Positions 11,532 to 23,148 of a stretch of 64,000 bases of DNA are shown in pieces. The position numbers and the translations under genes were made by a program. Source of the DNA: Drosophila pseudoobscura (lineage: Eukaryota > Arthropoda > Insecta > Diptera > Drosophilidae). The stretch lies in contig NC_046683.1 in assembly GCF_009870125.1 (NCBI RefSeq), forward strand, positions 64,681,869-64,745,868, read 5' to 3'. Under the pieces are notes generated by a model. That model was not told the origin of the DNA. It searched no databases and saw only the letters and a list, made by a program, of their open reading frames with translations. The first letter of the stretch is position 1. Every line of letters starts with the position of its first letter.

Positions 11532-12305
11532 CTATGAGGTGGCGGCCGAGGAACTCGGGGCAAAGGTGAGATATAGGCTGACACCCACAGCCACCACGAA
11601 GCACACACCAACCCCATATAAAACGACCTTTTCTCTCAGAGCCCTCAGCACCATGGTGTTCAAGGTGCGGGAGGCACGGCCGAGATCTGCGTTTGTTTCC
11701 CTCAGACGTGCCCGGGCACCTTGCAAGGTCTCGCGCTGATGGTGCAGGTCGTTCAGTACTTGTGCGCCCAGAGCCTCTGTCTCCACGGCTACCCGATATC
11801 CCTCGGTCAGTCGATTGCCAGTGCGCTCAATCCGCTCGGAATTGTCTAGTAGGCGTTGTCGCTGATCATTGTTAATGGACACATCCTCGTAAAAGTCCCC
11901 GGCCCCACCCAAGTCCAAGGTTGTGAAGGCGTTTGGCTGCGCCTTATTCTTGGTTTGCTTGTACTCCGCCTGGAGGCGTCGTAGCTCGGCTTGGGCCACC
12001 TGCAGCTTGCTGTTGAAGCTTGTTCTCTGTGCTGGATTCAGCTCTCTTACCTCCAGGCCCATCTGCTCCAGCAGCTCCTGTGCCTCGGGCAGGCTGCCAT
12101 CGATTTTACTGCACAGCTCATTACGGTCACCTGCAGGATTACACGAAAATTGATTATCAGCCCACTGCGTGTGTATGTGCGAAAATATATCTTCCACTTC
12201 ACTCCACTTACTGCTGCTGCTCTGTTGCTGCAATCGTCCGATATGCGCTGTTATCTCCGCAATCAGAGCTGCGTACTGCTGCTCGTACTGTTCCAGCAGC
12301 GACAT
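11532..12305 (-). CDS. Vti1a: Vti1a-type Qb SNARE, 230 aa, two exons
   Basis: Exon 1 is 12305-12212 and exon 2 is 12130-11532. The 81-bp intron has a GTAAGT donor and a CCTGCAG acceptor and is phase 1. The N-terminal half is a helical Habc-like domain (MSLLEQYEQQYAALIAEI...). The SNARE motif spans about residues 130-195 with GYRVAVETEALG, LHHQRETLQ and ARARLRETNADLG, closely matching the animal Vti1a pattern. Gln in HHQRE is the likely zero-layer residue. A C-terminal hydrophobic anchor (VVLYGVGVCFVVAVGVSLYL) precedes a short luminal tail. Vti1a acts in Golgi/TGN-endosome membrane fusion as a Qb SNARE. The intron is a multiple of three and contains no in-frame stop, so its retention would insert 27 aa after the first helix. 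Confidence 0.92.
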   Translation of the reverse strand: MSLLEQYEQQYAALIAEITAHIGRLQQQSSSSKWSEVEDIFSHIHTQWADNQFSCNPAGDRNELCSKIDGSLPEAQELLEQMGLEVRELNPAQRTSFNSKLQVAQAELRRLQAEYKQTKNKAQPNAFTTLDLGGAGDFYEDVSINNDQRQRLLDNSERIERTGNRLTEGYRVAVETEALGAQVLNDLHHQRETLQGARARLRETNADLGRASRTLNTMVLRALREKVVLYGVGVCFVVAVGVSLYLTFAPSSSAATS

Positions 12306-12400
12306 TTCTTGTTTATGTTACACGCGAAGAGAGAACAATATGCGTTTAGCAACAATATGGGCTAATTTTTCCAGTGAAGGCAAAAACGTAAACATTGGCG

Positions 12401-12411
12401 CAGTGTGACCG
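12401..12411 (-). promoter_or_regulatory. Drosophila core-promoter motif 1 (GGTCACACT type)
   Basis: On the minus strand this reads CGGTCACACTG, a full match to the housekeeping-promoter motif 1 consensus. It lies 96 bp upstream of the Vti1a start codon in the correct orientation. Confidence 0.65.
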
Positions 12412-12540
12412 CCTCGCAGGAAGTTGATAATCCCAGACAATAACTTTGCCATATTTAACGGAAAACTTGCAACAATACAAGTTATAAATAATTTTTAAAT
12501 ACGTGCTTTATTATTTAGCATATACATATGTATGTACGAT

Positions 12541-12889
12541 ATATATTTTAGAACTCTTTTTTCATACTTAGGTACTTCAAGTCTTAGAGAGCGGCGACAT
12601 TCATACTCCACTCGTCTTCACTAACGCTTGATCCTGTAATGTTAATGGAATGTGTCCTGGGCCTGCTTCTGATATTTTAATGAAGCTGTTTCAGTCTTGC
12701 TTCTCTTCTGCAGCACCGTAAGTAATGATTTGAAGTTATGACCTTAAAGTTCTCGGCGGAGATCACAAACTCGTCCAGCGTTTGCCTATGATTCACTGCT
12801 TGCGCGTAAAAAGGGTTACCGTATAGGCTTCCTTTTTCACTTGATATCCTTCCTGGCTCTCTTAATAGTTGTCCCATTGGTGGTAGCAT
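12541..12889 (-). pseudogene. Degenerate or frameshifted coding-like stretch, unidentified
   Basis: From ATG at 12889, a 70-codon minus-strand frame begins MLPPMGQLLREPG and includes LDEFVISAENFK. After about 12725 the most protein-like continuation is in another frame (LQKRSKTETASLKYQKQAQ), and a third frame then gives SSVSEDEWSMNVAAL followed by a stop near 12583. An AATAAA follows on the same strand near 12503. No splice sites that join these frames cleanly were found. It looks like a small intronless gene with two frameshifts, hence a pseudogene or sequence errors; a genuine 70-aa gene is the alternative. Family not recognised. Confidence 0.35.
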
Positions 12890-12899
12890 TGGATGATTA

Positions 12900-13227
12900 G
12901 GTGCAAACTATTGTCCCTTTTATTTGCAAGATTTAGTACAAAAAAAAACTAGTCAGCCATCTTGTATTGTGTGGCCAGATCACAGCAGACGCAGGACAGC
13001 TGTAGCACAATAAAACGCAAATTTCCATGTTCTTATTTTTATAATTAATAAATTAATGATTTGTTTAGTTTAGTTTAATTTATTTTAAGTCATGGTAGTA
13101 AAATTACGTAGTTCAAAAAAAAAAATAATACTACATATTTCAGTAATCTACGAGATACATTTGTATGTACACTGTTCATCACATTTGTGTTTTGTGTTTG
13201 TCATTTAATAGCGTTCGTCGCATCCCC
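12900..13227. other. Intergenic, AT-rich
   Basis: 3' region of the THAP-CENP-B gene; A/T-rich with homopolymer A and T runs (for example about 13117-13126). No gene is seen. Confidence 0.45.
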
Positions 13228-14850
13228 CTAGCCATCGACGATGGTGCCCTTGTCGCCCTTGCGCAGCACCAACTCCAATTGGGAGAGCAGGCCAATGGCT
13301 CGAAAGTTCTCTTTGAAGAGCACAAAATCCTCCAGTGGCTTCAGATATTCGAGAGCGTCAGTGTAGCTGTCGAGTTCCTTCAGCTCGTTCGTAATGGCCA
13401 AGGCATTCGACTCGGGTTCTGGAGATGCGTGACCATTTGTCTGGCTGCTGCCAGAGCTGCTGCTGCTATTGGAGATCCTCTTGGGCGAAGCTGGCGCCGA
13501 TGTGCATGGCTGCGCCGGGGAGTTGTTGCCCTTGGTGGAGTTAGCTGGAGTGGATTTTCCACTGAGGCCACCGTTTGTCTTAGGAGCATTCTCCTTGCTA
13601 CTGGCGCTGTCGCGCCCTCCGCTGCTGTTGTTGTTTTGCTCCTTAGGACTGGGGAGCCGTAGATTGGCCGTCTGTTCGGTAAGGTCCTGCGTGGCTTGTG
13701 TGGACTCAGCCAAGGGCAAGGGTGACACTCGAGAGATTGTGGGGCAATTGATTTCCTGCACTTCTATGTCAGCCGCCGACTCAATCTTTGGGTGCTTGGC
13801 TAACTGAACTGGCTGGAACGGACTAGCACGCTTCGGCACAACATTTGGTGGCAGTTGTGGTTGGAATGGCTCCCTATGGGGCTGTGGTGCAGGACCCGTC
13901 ATTGGTGGGAACTGCGGCTGATGCATTTGCTGTTGCTGCTGCTGAAGCTGTTGCTGCATCTGTTGCTGGTGGCGCTCGAAGTAGTAATCGTTAAAACTGG
14001 TGAAGCCCGGATGGGGGGGATGTGACGGGTGTCCCGGAAACGGCGGCCATGGATGATTCATCTGATGCTGCTGCTGCAGATGCTGTTGCTGCTGCTGGAG
14101 AGCGAAGTGCTGTTGTTGCTGCTGCTCCTGATAGCTTTGCTCCTTGATGTCCATGCTGTCTTCGTCCTCCTCGTACTCGCCATACTGCTGCATGTAGTTC
14201 ATGTAGTGCTCCGGCATTTCCTCCAGCTTAGCGACACGCTCAGCACTGGCCGGGGGGAACAGGTGCTGAAGGTCGTGGACAATATCGGGAATCCAGAGGG
14301 AAGTGCCCATGGGTTTCAGCTGATTGCTGGCCAGTTTCTGGGCAAAGCCCTGCAGATGTGTCTCGCGGAACCGGTTCAGCCAGCGATTGTCGGCAATAAA
14401 AGATGTGCTGCCGATCACCTGACGGGCGGTCTCAGCCTTATCCTTGATCATGCCATGTGTGATGCTTCCACGCAATTGTGGATTGATGTTGGCTCGCACC
14501 AGCCACTCGTAGACGACTGCATTGATGTAGGCGCACTTGCGACTACGCTCGATCTCCTCCACCATCGCCTGCTGCTCCACAGCGGCCATATTTGATGGCA
14601 CCTCCAGGCGCAGCGTGGGCAGCGCGTTCGATTGTAGGCGTCGTCCACCCAAGACACTGGGATCGAAATGAAGGGCGCACACCACAGGCTTCTTGAAGGG
14701 TATGATCCTACGCAGCGAAGCATGGCACGCCTCCTTCCAGAGCTTGTGGAATGGACTCTCCGGCCGTGGAAAGGCGAAGAACTGCATGCTCGGATGCTGC
14801 CGGGAATTGGACATGCAGCCGATGATGCAGCAACGCCGAATGGTCGGCAT
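13228..14850 (-). CDS. THAP zinc finger plus CENP-B HTH fusion protein, 540 aa, single exon
   Basis: The start is placed at 14850 because the next codons open a THAP domain (MPTIRRCCIIGCMS); an in-frame ATG at 14922 would add 24 residues without domain content. THAP (C2CH zinc-dependent DNA binding, about residues 1-88): Cys8 (or 7) and Cys12, Trp38, Cys58 and His61 in VCALHF, and Pro78 in ALPTL. A CENP-B/Tc5-like HTH follows at about 108-170 (INAVVYEWLVRA ... DNRWLNRFRETH). A Gln/His/Pro-rich middle is probably an activation or assembly region. The final 46 residues carry the module shared with the other two CENP-B-type genes in the window. There is no transposase catalytic domain. Likely a nuclear sequence-specific regulator built from two transposon-derived DNA-binding domains. 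Confidence 0.87.
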   Translation of the reverse strand: MPTIRRCCIIGCMSNSRQHPSMQFFAFPRPESPFHKLWKEACHASLRRIIPFKKPVVCALHFDPSVLGGRRLQSNALPTLRLEVPSNMAAVEQQAMVEEIERSRKCAYINAVVYEWLVRANINPQLRGSITHGMIKDKAETARQVIGSTSFIADNRWLNRFRETHLQGFAQKLASNQLKPMGTSLWIPDIVHDLQHLFPPASAERVAKLEEMPEHYMNYMQQYGEYEEDEDSMDIKEQSYQEQQQQQHFALQQQQQHLQQQHQMNHPWPPFPGHPSHPPHPGFTSFNDYYFERHQQQMQQQLQQQQQQMHQPQFPPMTGPAPQPHREPFQPQLPPNVVPKRASPFQPVQLAKHPKIESAADIEVQEINCPTISRVSPLPLAESTQATQDLTEQTANLRLPSPKEQNNNSSGGRDSASSKENAPKTNGGLSGKSTPANSTKGNNSPAQPCTSAPASPKRISNSSSSSGSSQTNGHASPEPESNALAITNELKELDSYTDALEYLKPLEDFVLFKENFRAIGLLSQLELVLRKGDKGTIVDG

Positions 14851-16359
14851 TCCGGAAACGTTGTTCTGTATGCCCCGAATTTTTAATGAATTTTGTCTTG
14901 GCGTTGCTAAATGCGCCGCCAAGCCACCGAATGAAAAGAAAAGAATTAAACGTCAATGTCCACCAAAAGCTGCAAAAAGAAGAGAAAAACTTTGTTAGCG
15001 GAACGTCACTGAATTTTTTACCATACGCACAAGAAATAACCACAAATGGCGCATATTTCGTTGTTCCGTTACATTGACAGCTGAGCGTTAGTGTTGATAA
15101 ACACCATTGTGTAACACTAGCACAATTTGGCGCCAAGGGCCAACAGGTTTATTTTATTTGAATTTGAATTTGCTTTTTGTAAATCCCATGTATGAATCAT
15201 AAATACCCAGAAGGACAGCAGAATTTGTAAAATTATAATGAATTCTATGAACAAGCCAGCTTCCGACACGACTCGGATCTCGAGCACATCTGACGCATTG
15301 AACTATTCAAACCCCAACTACACAAGTATATAGAGATATATACTTATGTTTACATATACATTTATCTACACATGTCCACTTCGAGGGTCTTTTGAAGCAT
15401 ATCATTCCATCTGCACACACAGAGACACTTGAGATATAATGGAATACATATGTACATAAGAGGAATACGACAGCGCCATTCCCCTAAAAGATACAGATAC
15501 CACACCAGAGCACGCCACGCACAGCCAAACAGAAGCAGAGATTCCTCCCTATAGAAATTCTCAGTCAACGATGCGTACGCCTCCAGAAATCAATACATTT
15601 CCATTCGCAGCGCCCCAAAAACCAGAACCAGAACCAGACATACCTCGAACGACGCTCTATTATATCGGGGAGTACACCCACACACTCACACCCACAGAGA
15701 CCTACTGATACATACAGATACAGAAACAGATTGAGATAGAAGTAACAGAGACGCCTGGCTAAAGTGAACGACTTGGCCGCGCCCCCTTCTCGACTGTCCG
15801 CCCCCAGGGTTTAAGAGAGGGCGAGATACTACATCTCTGCTGAGTCACGACTACGTACGGGTATGTACAAGTTTCGACCGACCGAAACCATTCAAGACAC
15901 GAGATGCGGGAGCCGAGAACCGAGACTCACCTGCCTGAGTCAGAGCCGGTCTTTGGATTAGCAAAGCATCGCATCGCACTACTGAGAGATGACTTAATCC
16001 GAACAGCATGTCCGTTTCTCTCGTTCGTCGAAAATCGGGCCAACTAATCGAGATTTCGAATGATTAGGCTAAAGTCGTTTCTGTTTCGTTTCGGTTGTTC
16101 CCCCCCCCCCACAGCTTTGTGGCTCTTCGTTTCATGTTGTTTTTGTCGACATCGATTTACGGAATTGGGTTTTATCTTTCAGTTGGCTGTGTGAGCCGGC
16201 TTAGGGGTGGTTCACTGTCTGTTGCCCTCTCTATCCATCCAATCTCTTCTGTCTCTGTCTCGCACAGAAAGCAGTCTTCTGCTGCTTCCTCCTCAGGCAG
16301 CTGTTCACTTAACTTTGGCAAAGTTTTTGCTCCGGAAACTTCTTGGCAGCAGCAGACGC

Positions 16360-16385
16360 AAACCCAAACCCAAACCCAAACCCAA
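16360..16385. repeat. (AACCCA)n hexanucleotide microsatellite
   Basis: About four tandem AACCCA units. It is not telomeric; Drosophila lacks such telomeres. Confidence 0.8.
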
Positions 16386-16666
16386 GAGCAAGACAAAACG
16401 TACGAACCCTTCCACTACTCACCATCTTGAAGATACACTCGCACCTTGACACACAACGCGACTGCGCTTCGTCTATGCTCTTCGTGCGGAAATACGCACA
16501 CCATCAGTCATGGCAATGGTATACTTATAGCCAGGCACACACACAAACACACACACACAAACACACAGAGACATAGTCGAGTGCACTACACCATCAATTC
16601 CAATTCAAATCTCCCCTGACTGACTTGCTTTATAAATGGTTTTATATTTCCTTTTATGTCGCCCTG

Positions 16667-16743
16667 GCTATGGCATGGCTCTTACTATGGCTCTGACTAT
16701 GGCTATGGCTATGGCTATGGGTATGGCTCTTACTATGGCTATA
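16667..16743. repeat. CTATGG-type minisatellite
   Basis: Repeated GGCTAT/GGCTCT units with a larger period, in which CTTACTATGGCT occurs at both ends. Confidence 0.75.
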
Positions 16744-19199
16744 TACTCGGTTCGGCTCGGATGTGGATGCTGATGTGTCTGAGGCCGAGGCTGAGCTGTA
16801 GCTACAAGTACACCTCTCGCCCAGCTCGCTTTCTTTCCCATATATCGATTGGCACTTTATCTTAATCGCCTCGAGAGTTGTCCCTCGTCTTTCCTTCCCA
16901 ACGTCCTCACCGCACCGCACCGCCTGCCCTTGGGAGCTCTCTTTCTCTTCCACCCTCCATCCGCCATCCATCCAACTAATGGTTTCCCTGGCATCGCAGC
17001 CTTCTGCTACGGCTGCTTCTCCTTCTGGGGTCTTCGTGAAATTTCCTGCAGCGTCATTATCATCAGTCGTAATCACGATGATGCCCCGGACCCAGACCGA
17101 GACCCAGACCCAGCCTCAACCATAGTCTGGGCCTTAGTTTGGGTTCTTTTTGTTGGCTACATATCTTTTGTACATATCTCTGTATCTGTATCTCCCAGGC
17201 ACTGACTGCCATTGTTCGTTCGCCTAGGAAGTTCTGTTCTGTTCTACGTTCTACATTCGTTATACTCGTACATGGCATACCTACCACCACAGCAGTGCCT
17301 TTTGTCTGTTTTTCGGTTCGGGTAGAAGTAGAAGTATTCCGATTTCAAACCCAATTCCAGTTCGCTTGGTTCTCCGTTCGTTTCCCCACACTCTGTCCCT
17401 CTGCAAGAGATTTAGTTTTGTAGTTTTGGGTTTCGTTCGTTTCACGATGTCTCAGGTAATCTTGCGATTGGTTTTCCTTTTCCTCATAGCTAATGGTATG
17501 GGCATGGGTATGGGCATACTCATGGGATTGGGCATTTACTTATTTATCTTATATCTGAAGCAGTCGGGTTGGGTTCAAGGTGGCCTTGGTTGGACCATTT
17601 TGGTTGCTTTAACAGCATAAATGGATTTTTGTGTGAGTTCGCTTGGATTTTCAGGGGAAACATACAATATACTCATGGGAAATAAAAAAAAAAACACCAT
17701 ATATCTTTCCGACAGGCATGAGATGGGGTTACTTGACCTTTGATAGCTTATTGCCCTTATTTTTCGAGCGGAAAAGCTGTATATTTTGGCGAAGGTAATC
17801 GGGAAACAGAAATTTTATTTATTTGGATTATTAATAGTATGTTTTGGGAGCGTTTCAAATAGAAGTTGGTACTAACTACTTCAATACATCGTAGCTTTGA
17901 GATATACGATGTAAGAGTCACATTACAATTAGCGAAACCATTAGTTTCGTTCATGAATGTTGTTTTGCAGGAACCTCCCTTGGCCTTGAAAAGTGCGTGG
18001 ATGCCAATTTCAAGGACTTCCACAGCAGCACGTTTATTCAATTGGCGCCAAATCTGCGGGCCAATGTCCCCTTATCACACACACACACAAACACCCCCCA
18101 ATAGACCGGGTGAGAGAGAACGAGCGGAGAAAATCAAACAAACAAAAAAAAAAAGTGAAACGGAAACCCAAACAAAATGCTGCCGACGTTGACTTCGCTG
18201 CCGGTGCGCAGTCTTAGACGTAAACAAAAACAGAAGCGAGACACTGCCGGTGGATCCTCTGGTCACAGATGCACCCCCACCCACACACGAGCACACACAG
18301 ATACTCCCACAGAGGCACGCCACAGACAGATCCCTTTTGGCGGCATGCAAATGCTGCTTTTTTAATTGCAAACAACAACAAACAGTGGCGGCAGCAACAG
18401 CAGCAGCGACTGCGACAGCGACGGCGACAGAATCTCAAGACCCCGTTTGTTTACACCCGAAGCACGTTACTCAAACATCGCACAGTAGTATGTACTTACA
18501 CTTCCAGAGCAACCGGAACTAGGATCCGGAAATGTGCAACACGAAGAGACGAACGTATTCCTTGGCTATCCTAAAGATATACGATATGCTGAAGTACTAC
18601 TCCACCGAAGTAACCGAATACCCCGGGCAAGCACAGAGCACTCAAATGGAAACGGTTACAGAACACGCGCTGCGAGAACCGCTTCGGACGAACGTTCAGA
18701 GTGAAGTGTACGAAAAATACGACAACCAACAAGCAACAACCCAACCCAACCAACTCGACGAACGACCCCGACCGACTCGTTTTTCCCATCTATAGGAAAT
18801 ACTTAATCCCAAACAGAAAGCAGCCAGCAGAAGCAACGCCATCGCCATCGCCAGCGCCAGCAACAGACATCGCAAGGACGGGCGCAAGAGCACCTCTTGA
18901 ACCGCGCTGCGCCGTCGACGTCGATGTCGGCGTCAACGTCAGCGTAAGACGTGCCAAACAAATACGCGGCGACTGCGACGGTGACGCTAACGCTGACTTC
19001 AGCAGAGCGACATATCTTTGGATAGTCGGGGATGGTGGTGGGTGGTGGTGGGTGATGTCTCCTCTTCTCCTCTGACAATCTGGCTGTCAGCCCGCGGCGA
19101 TGCACGAACACCCGATCCGATCCGAACCGAACCAGACCCGAAGCTCTCGTCCTACGTTTGGGGTTTTTCTTGGGGGCGTTCGCGGTCGCTTCAGGGGCT

Positions 19200-19251
19200 G
19201 GTGATGGTGATGGAGCTGGTGCTGGGGCTGGGGCTAGGGCTGGGGCTCTGT
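19200..19251. repeat. GGTGAT / GGGGCT hexamer repeat
   Basis: Tandem GGTGAT units pass into GGGGCT units. A similar GGGGCT array occurs near 43375-43390 and 43595-43615. Confidence 0.7.
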
Positions 19252-20039
19252 GTATATAGAGAATTCTCTGATGGGTTTTTCGGGCATACGTATACGTAGA
19301 GCCCGTTATGGGGTCTATCGCACTCTCCCCTTTTCGGCATCTGTATATACGTATATATAGACGGATATCGAACTTTTAAGGTGAGTAAGTGGGTTTGGTT
19401 TGTGGGTCTGACGATATGCGCTTGGAATTTCGGTATCTGTTTGCTTGAGATAGATATATGCGCTATATACTCGATACCTGACTAAACACACACACACACA
19501 CATGCGGGTGCAATGATACCTATTTTTGGGTATTACTATTGACTTTTTCGACTCCATAATCATTATTAGTGTGGACCCTGTTAATGGAGATACTATCTGA
19601 TCATGAAAGGTCCCTAAATGAAATATTTGTGCAGCTATTGCTCAGAGTTAAAATACGAGAATTATAATAGGATCTTATGGGCTTAGACTCCCCTGTAAGC
19701 TCTCAACAATCTATTGTTTTGGTCCATCCTAGCTGCATGGCTTGTAACCATACATACATTTGGTATCGTATCGCGCCAATCTAAACAAGTTTCATATGGT
19801 TACTCCATATATGTATGATATGCGAGTCGTCGTTCGCATCCGATGCTGATGCCCGATGCTGATGCTTTGTTCGCGGTATACAGTGTTTATTTGGTCCGGT
19901 CTCTGGGGCCTCTTGGGACATTCATTATATTTGATACATACATCCGTTAGCGAAGAGCCATGGCAACTTCGATGGGCTATATACGAGTGTATCGTGTACA
20001 GAAAAATCCATTCTATGCTAACATCTTTCCCAATACAGA

Positions 20040-20060
20040 CGCACACACACACACACACAT
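20040..20060. repeat. (CA)n microsatellite
   Basis: About ten CA dinucleotides. Confidence 0.85.
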
Positions 20061-20340
20061 AACATCACATTGAATCGAGATACTTTTTGTATGTACATAT
20101 ATCTGTCTGTAACTTGAAGTATTGCTGCCTGGTCTGCCCGGGTTTGGTGGGATTGGATTGGGTTCTGGTTCGTTGAAATAACAAGAATACTCGTAGCCGA
20201 AGACGATGACGATGACGACGATGGCAGAAGCAGAAGCAGCAGCTACAACAAACAGCCCATTATCGTTGTAGTTGTGGGTTACCCCAAAAGCAATTTGATG
20301 GATTAGTTTTAATACAAGACTCAGGGTAAGCTGGAGAAGA

Positions 20341-20392
20341 GATAGATAGAGAGATAGATAGATAGATAGATGGATGGACGGATGGATGGATA
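20341..20392. repeat. (GATA)n to (GGAT)n microsatellite
   Basis: Tandem GATA units change to GGAT units, a compound tetranucleotide array. Confidence 0.85.
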
Positions 20393-20535
20393 ACACTCTT
20401 GGGTTCGGTTCGTCTCTTTTCGGTTCCATTCCATTCCCTGCCTTTCCCTTCCATTTGATTCGATTCAATTCGATTGTGTTTCGGTTCGGTGGTGGAAAAT
20501 CACACATAGCATAGATATATGTGTGTTCATATAAA

Positions 20536-20550
<15 letters not shown>

Positions 20551-20573
<23 letters not shown>
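20551..20573. repeat. (TA)n microsatellite
   Basis: About eleven TA dinucleotides within a longer A/T-rich tract (20520-20600). Confidence 0.85.
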
Positions 20574-23108
20574 AATGTGTGTACGTATACTATCTGTGTA
20601 TATAGAAGGAAAAGTATTGGAAAAGGTATAAAACCACAGCATCAATCTCAACGGTGGGGGTGGTGCTAATGGCGAAGGTTGTATAGCTCTTGTGTGGCGA
20701 GGCGGAGGATGGGGGTGGGGTCGGGCGTCTTTGGGGGCTCTGGTGTGGGACGTGCTGAGGGACTTGGAATTTCCTCGGGTTGACGATGACTCGACTCTAT
20801 TATATTATGCTGTTCAGCAGCTATCGGCTACTGCTGCTGACTGACCAGCAGCAGCATGGCCAAACGCAGAAACTTTTCTCGAAATGCTTTGCGGTCAGGT
20901 CGCACAGGGGCTCCCCCCGCCGGCAAGGCCGGCAAGGGCGAGGAGCAGACTGGAGGGAGCTAAGCCCTTGGCAACCTTTAGAAAACGAGCTGAGTAAATC
21001 GACTATGCCAGGAGCATTGAAGAAAATGACCTTTCCTTGTGCCATTTCATGACTCCGAAACGGACAGATTGCGACGCGACGAAGAGGGTAGACACACACA
21101 CACACATACAAAGGCACTTTCGCATAGAAGAAGCTCACACAGATACATAGTTAGGATGGGACCTGGGATTACTCACATCGAACCGAACACTCGCACAGAG
21201 TCAGAGCCAGAGCCAAAGCCAAAGCCAGAGCCAGAGCCCGACTAAGCTCATCTATTATGACCTTTTCTGGAGAGCCAGATGCGGGGATTTAGCCATAGAA
21301 TTTATTATGGTTTTGTATTATATTGAACCGAAAATCGCAACCTCGCAACCTAGTCGCCTTGCCCCCCCCGCCGCCTTGCCTACATACTGTACGAGTATAT
21401 CCTGCAGTTCCCCCCACGGCTGCTGCCTGACATCTATGTATGTATGTATGTTTGTATGTGCTCTGTGCATTCATGGCCCACGTCCAGAGATAGTATTTCC
21501 CATTACCTTTTTTGATTATGTCCGGGCCTTGCCCTTAATGCTGCTCTCTTCCCCGGTCCGGTGTTCTATCCCAGTTCCAATTCAAAACCCAATCCTGGTC
21601 CCTCGAGTGAAGCTAAAGGTATCTCGACTCGTATCTCGTATCTCAACATCTTGCTCTCTCATTGTGTGCGCTATAATCTATATATGATGTCCGCCAGCAG
21701 CACTGCTCCTCCATCTATCTGTCCGTCTGTCTGTTTGTCTTTCTGTCTTTCTGTCGGTTCCTCTGACTATCTGACTGTGTGTCTGCCTGTCGGACGGTGT
21801 ATGTGTGTGTGTGTGCGCGCCTATCTATGCGACGTCTGTCGCACCCGAAAGCACCATAGGGACCTGAGTTTTTCCTAGTAATTTCCTTTGTGCCTTTTGC
21901 CTCTCCAGTGGCATTGCCGGTGCCCGATACTCGGATTCGATGCCAGTGCCCTCGTTGGCCATGCCATCGCTTGGCAGCGACGCCACCGTCGCAGTTGCAG
22001 TCGCAGCTGCAGTCGACGTCAGCGTCTGCGTCTGCGCCAGCGTACGCGTCGCCGCGACTCTTCGTAATCCCAAACCCCCTGCCTTCTATGTATGCCCAAT
22101 GCTGCTACGAGTTTATTGCCATTTCCATATCTGGGTTTTATATCTCGTGCTGTACGCCATCCGAGCCGACGAGTGGTTTTCGTGCATTCGTGAGAGGAGA
22201 GGCATATCCAGTCCCGTCCTTTATGGTGGTGGGAAATCTGTTCTGAAACTGCAAATAATGCAAAACAACCGATCTCTTCGGAGCTGAAAAGAGTACAAGA
22301 GTAAATGTGTACATATTTTCATTATTTATGTATCTCATGATCTATTAAGATAATTTTATTTACATATGTACATATTTATGTGTAGTATTGCCACTTGGGA
22401 TCACAATATGTGTACAAAATACACCTGTAAATGATTGCAGAAATGGTTTATAATAAACATATTCATTAGGATGAAAATTTATCACAAGACTAAAGCAATA
22501 GTTTCGTATGTATAAACCTTTACAACTGTGCTCAGTACATCCATAAGGTTGAAGACCTTATGAGCGATGAAATTCGTTGAACCACCCATCTCTAGCATCT
22601 CTAGCCAACGAGCAAAAACACACACACACACATACAATGAGAGTCGAGTCGAATGATTTACCTTTCGCCTAAGAAGATTCGAAGGCTTCGCTTCCTTCCC
22701 TAAAATGAACATCCATTTGGGGCTCACACCAAAATCGAACCCAAATGAAATCCAATACATACCAATCCGATGGCAAAGACGATTTGTATTTATAGCCAGG
22801 CCCCGAAAAGAGTCGGAGCAACTTAGCGATTGAGGGAATGAACTGAATGACGGGCTGACGGACTGACGGATGGTCTGCAGGATTTTGGTGGGAAAGAGGG
22901 TCAGAGCATCTTTGTGCCCTCATTCGTGTGCGAGTATACGAATCCTCTCGACATCTTTGCACAATAAAGATAGATTAGCATCTATCGAAGCAGTGCCAGC
23001 GAAACGAGCTGGCCGAAGTACGATGTACGGATACGAGCGGCATTGTGCGGGTTGTTCGGTCGAGCGGCGCATGACTGAAAGCTGAAAGCATCATCATCAT
23101 TCCCAGCA

Positions 23109-23148
23109 TTGGCACCGGCATCGGCATCGGCATCAGCATCGGCATCAG
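23109..23148. repeat. (GGCATC)n hexanucleotide repeat
   Basis: About six units with CATCAG variants. Confidence 0.8.

Noticed and set aside
14029-14595. 188-codon plus-strand frame opposite the THAP gene
   Set aside because: Leu-rich antisense of CAG-repeat coding DNA; no independent evidence.
16360-16385. AACCCA repeat as an interstitial telomere
   Set aside because: Drosophila telomeres are retrotransposon-based; this is an ordinary hexanucleotide microsatellite.
17366-17620. Hydrophobic 84-codon frame containing GMGMGMGILMGLGIYLF
   Set aside because: Driven by a GGTATGGGCATG repeat; no promoter, no conservation evidence, likely chance.
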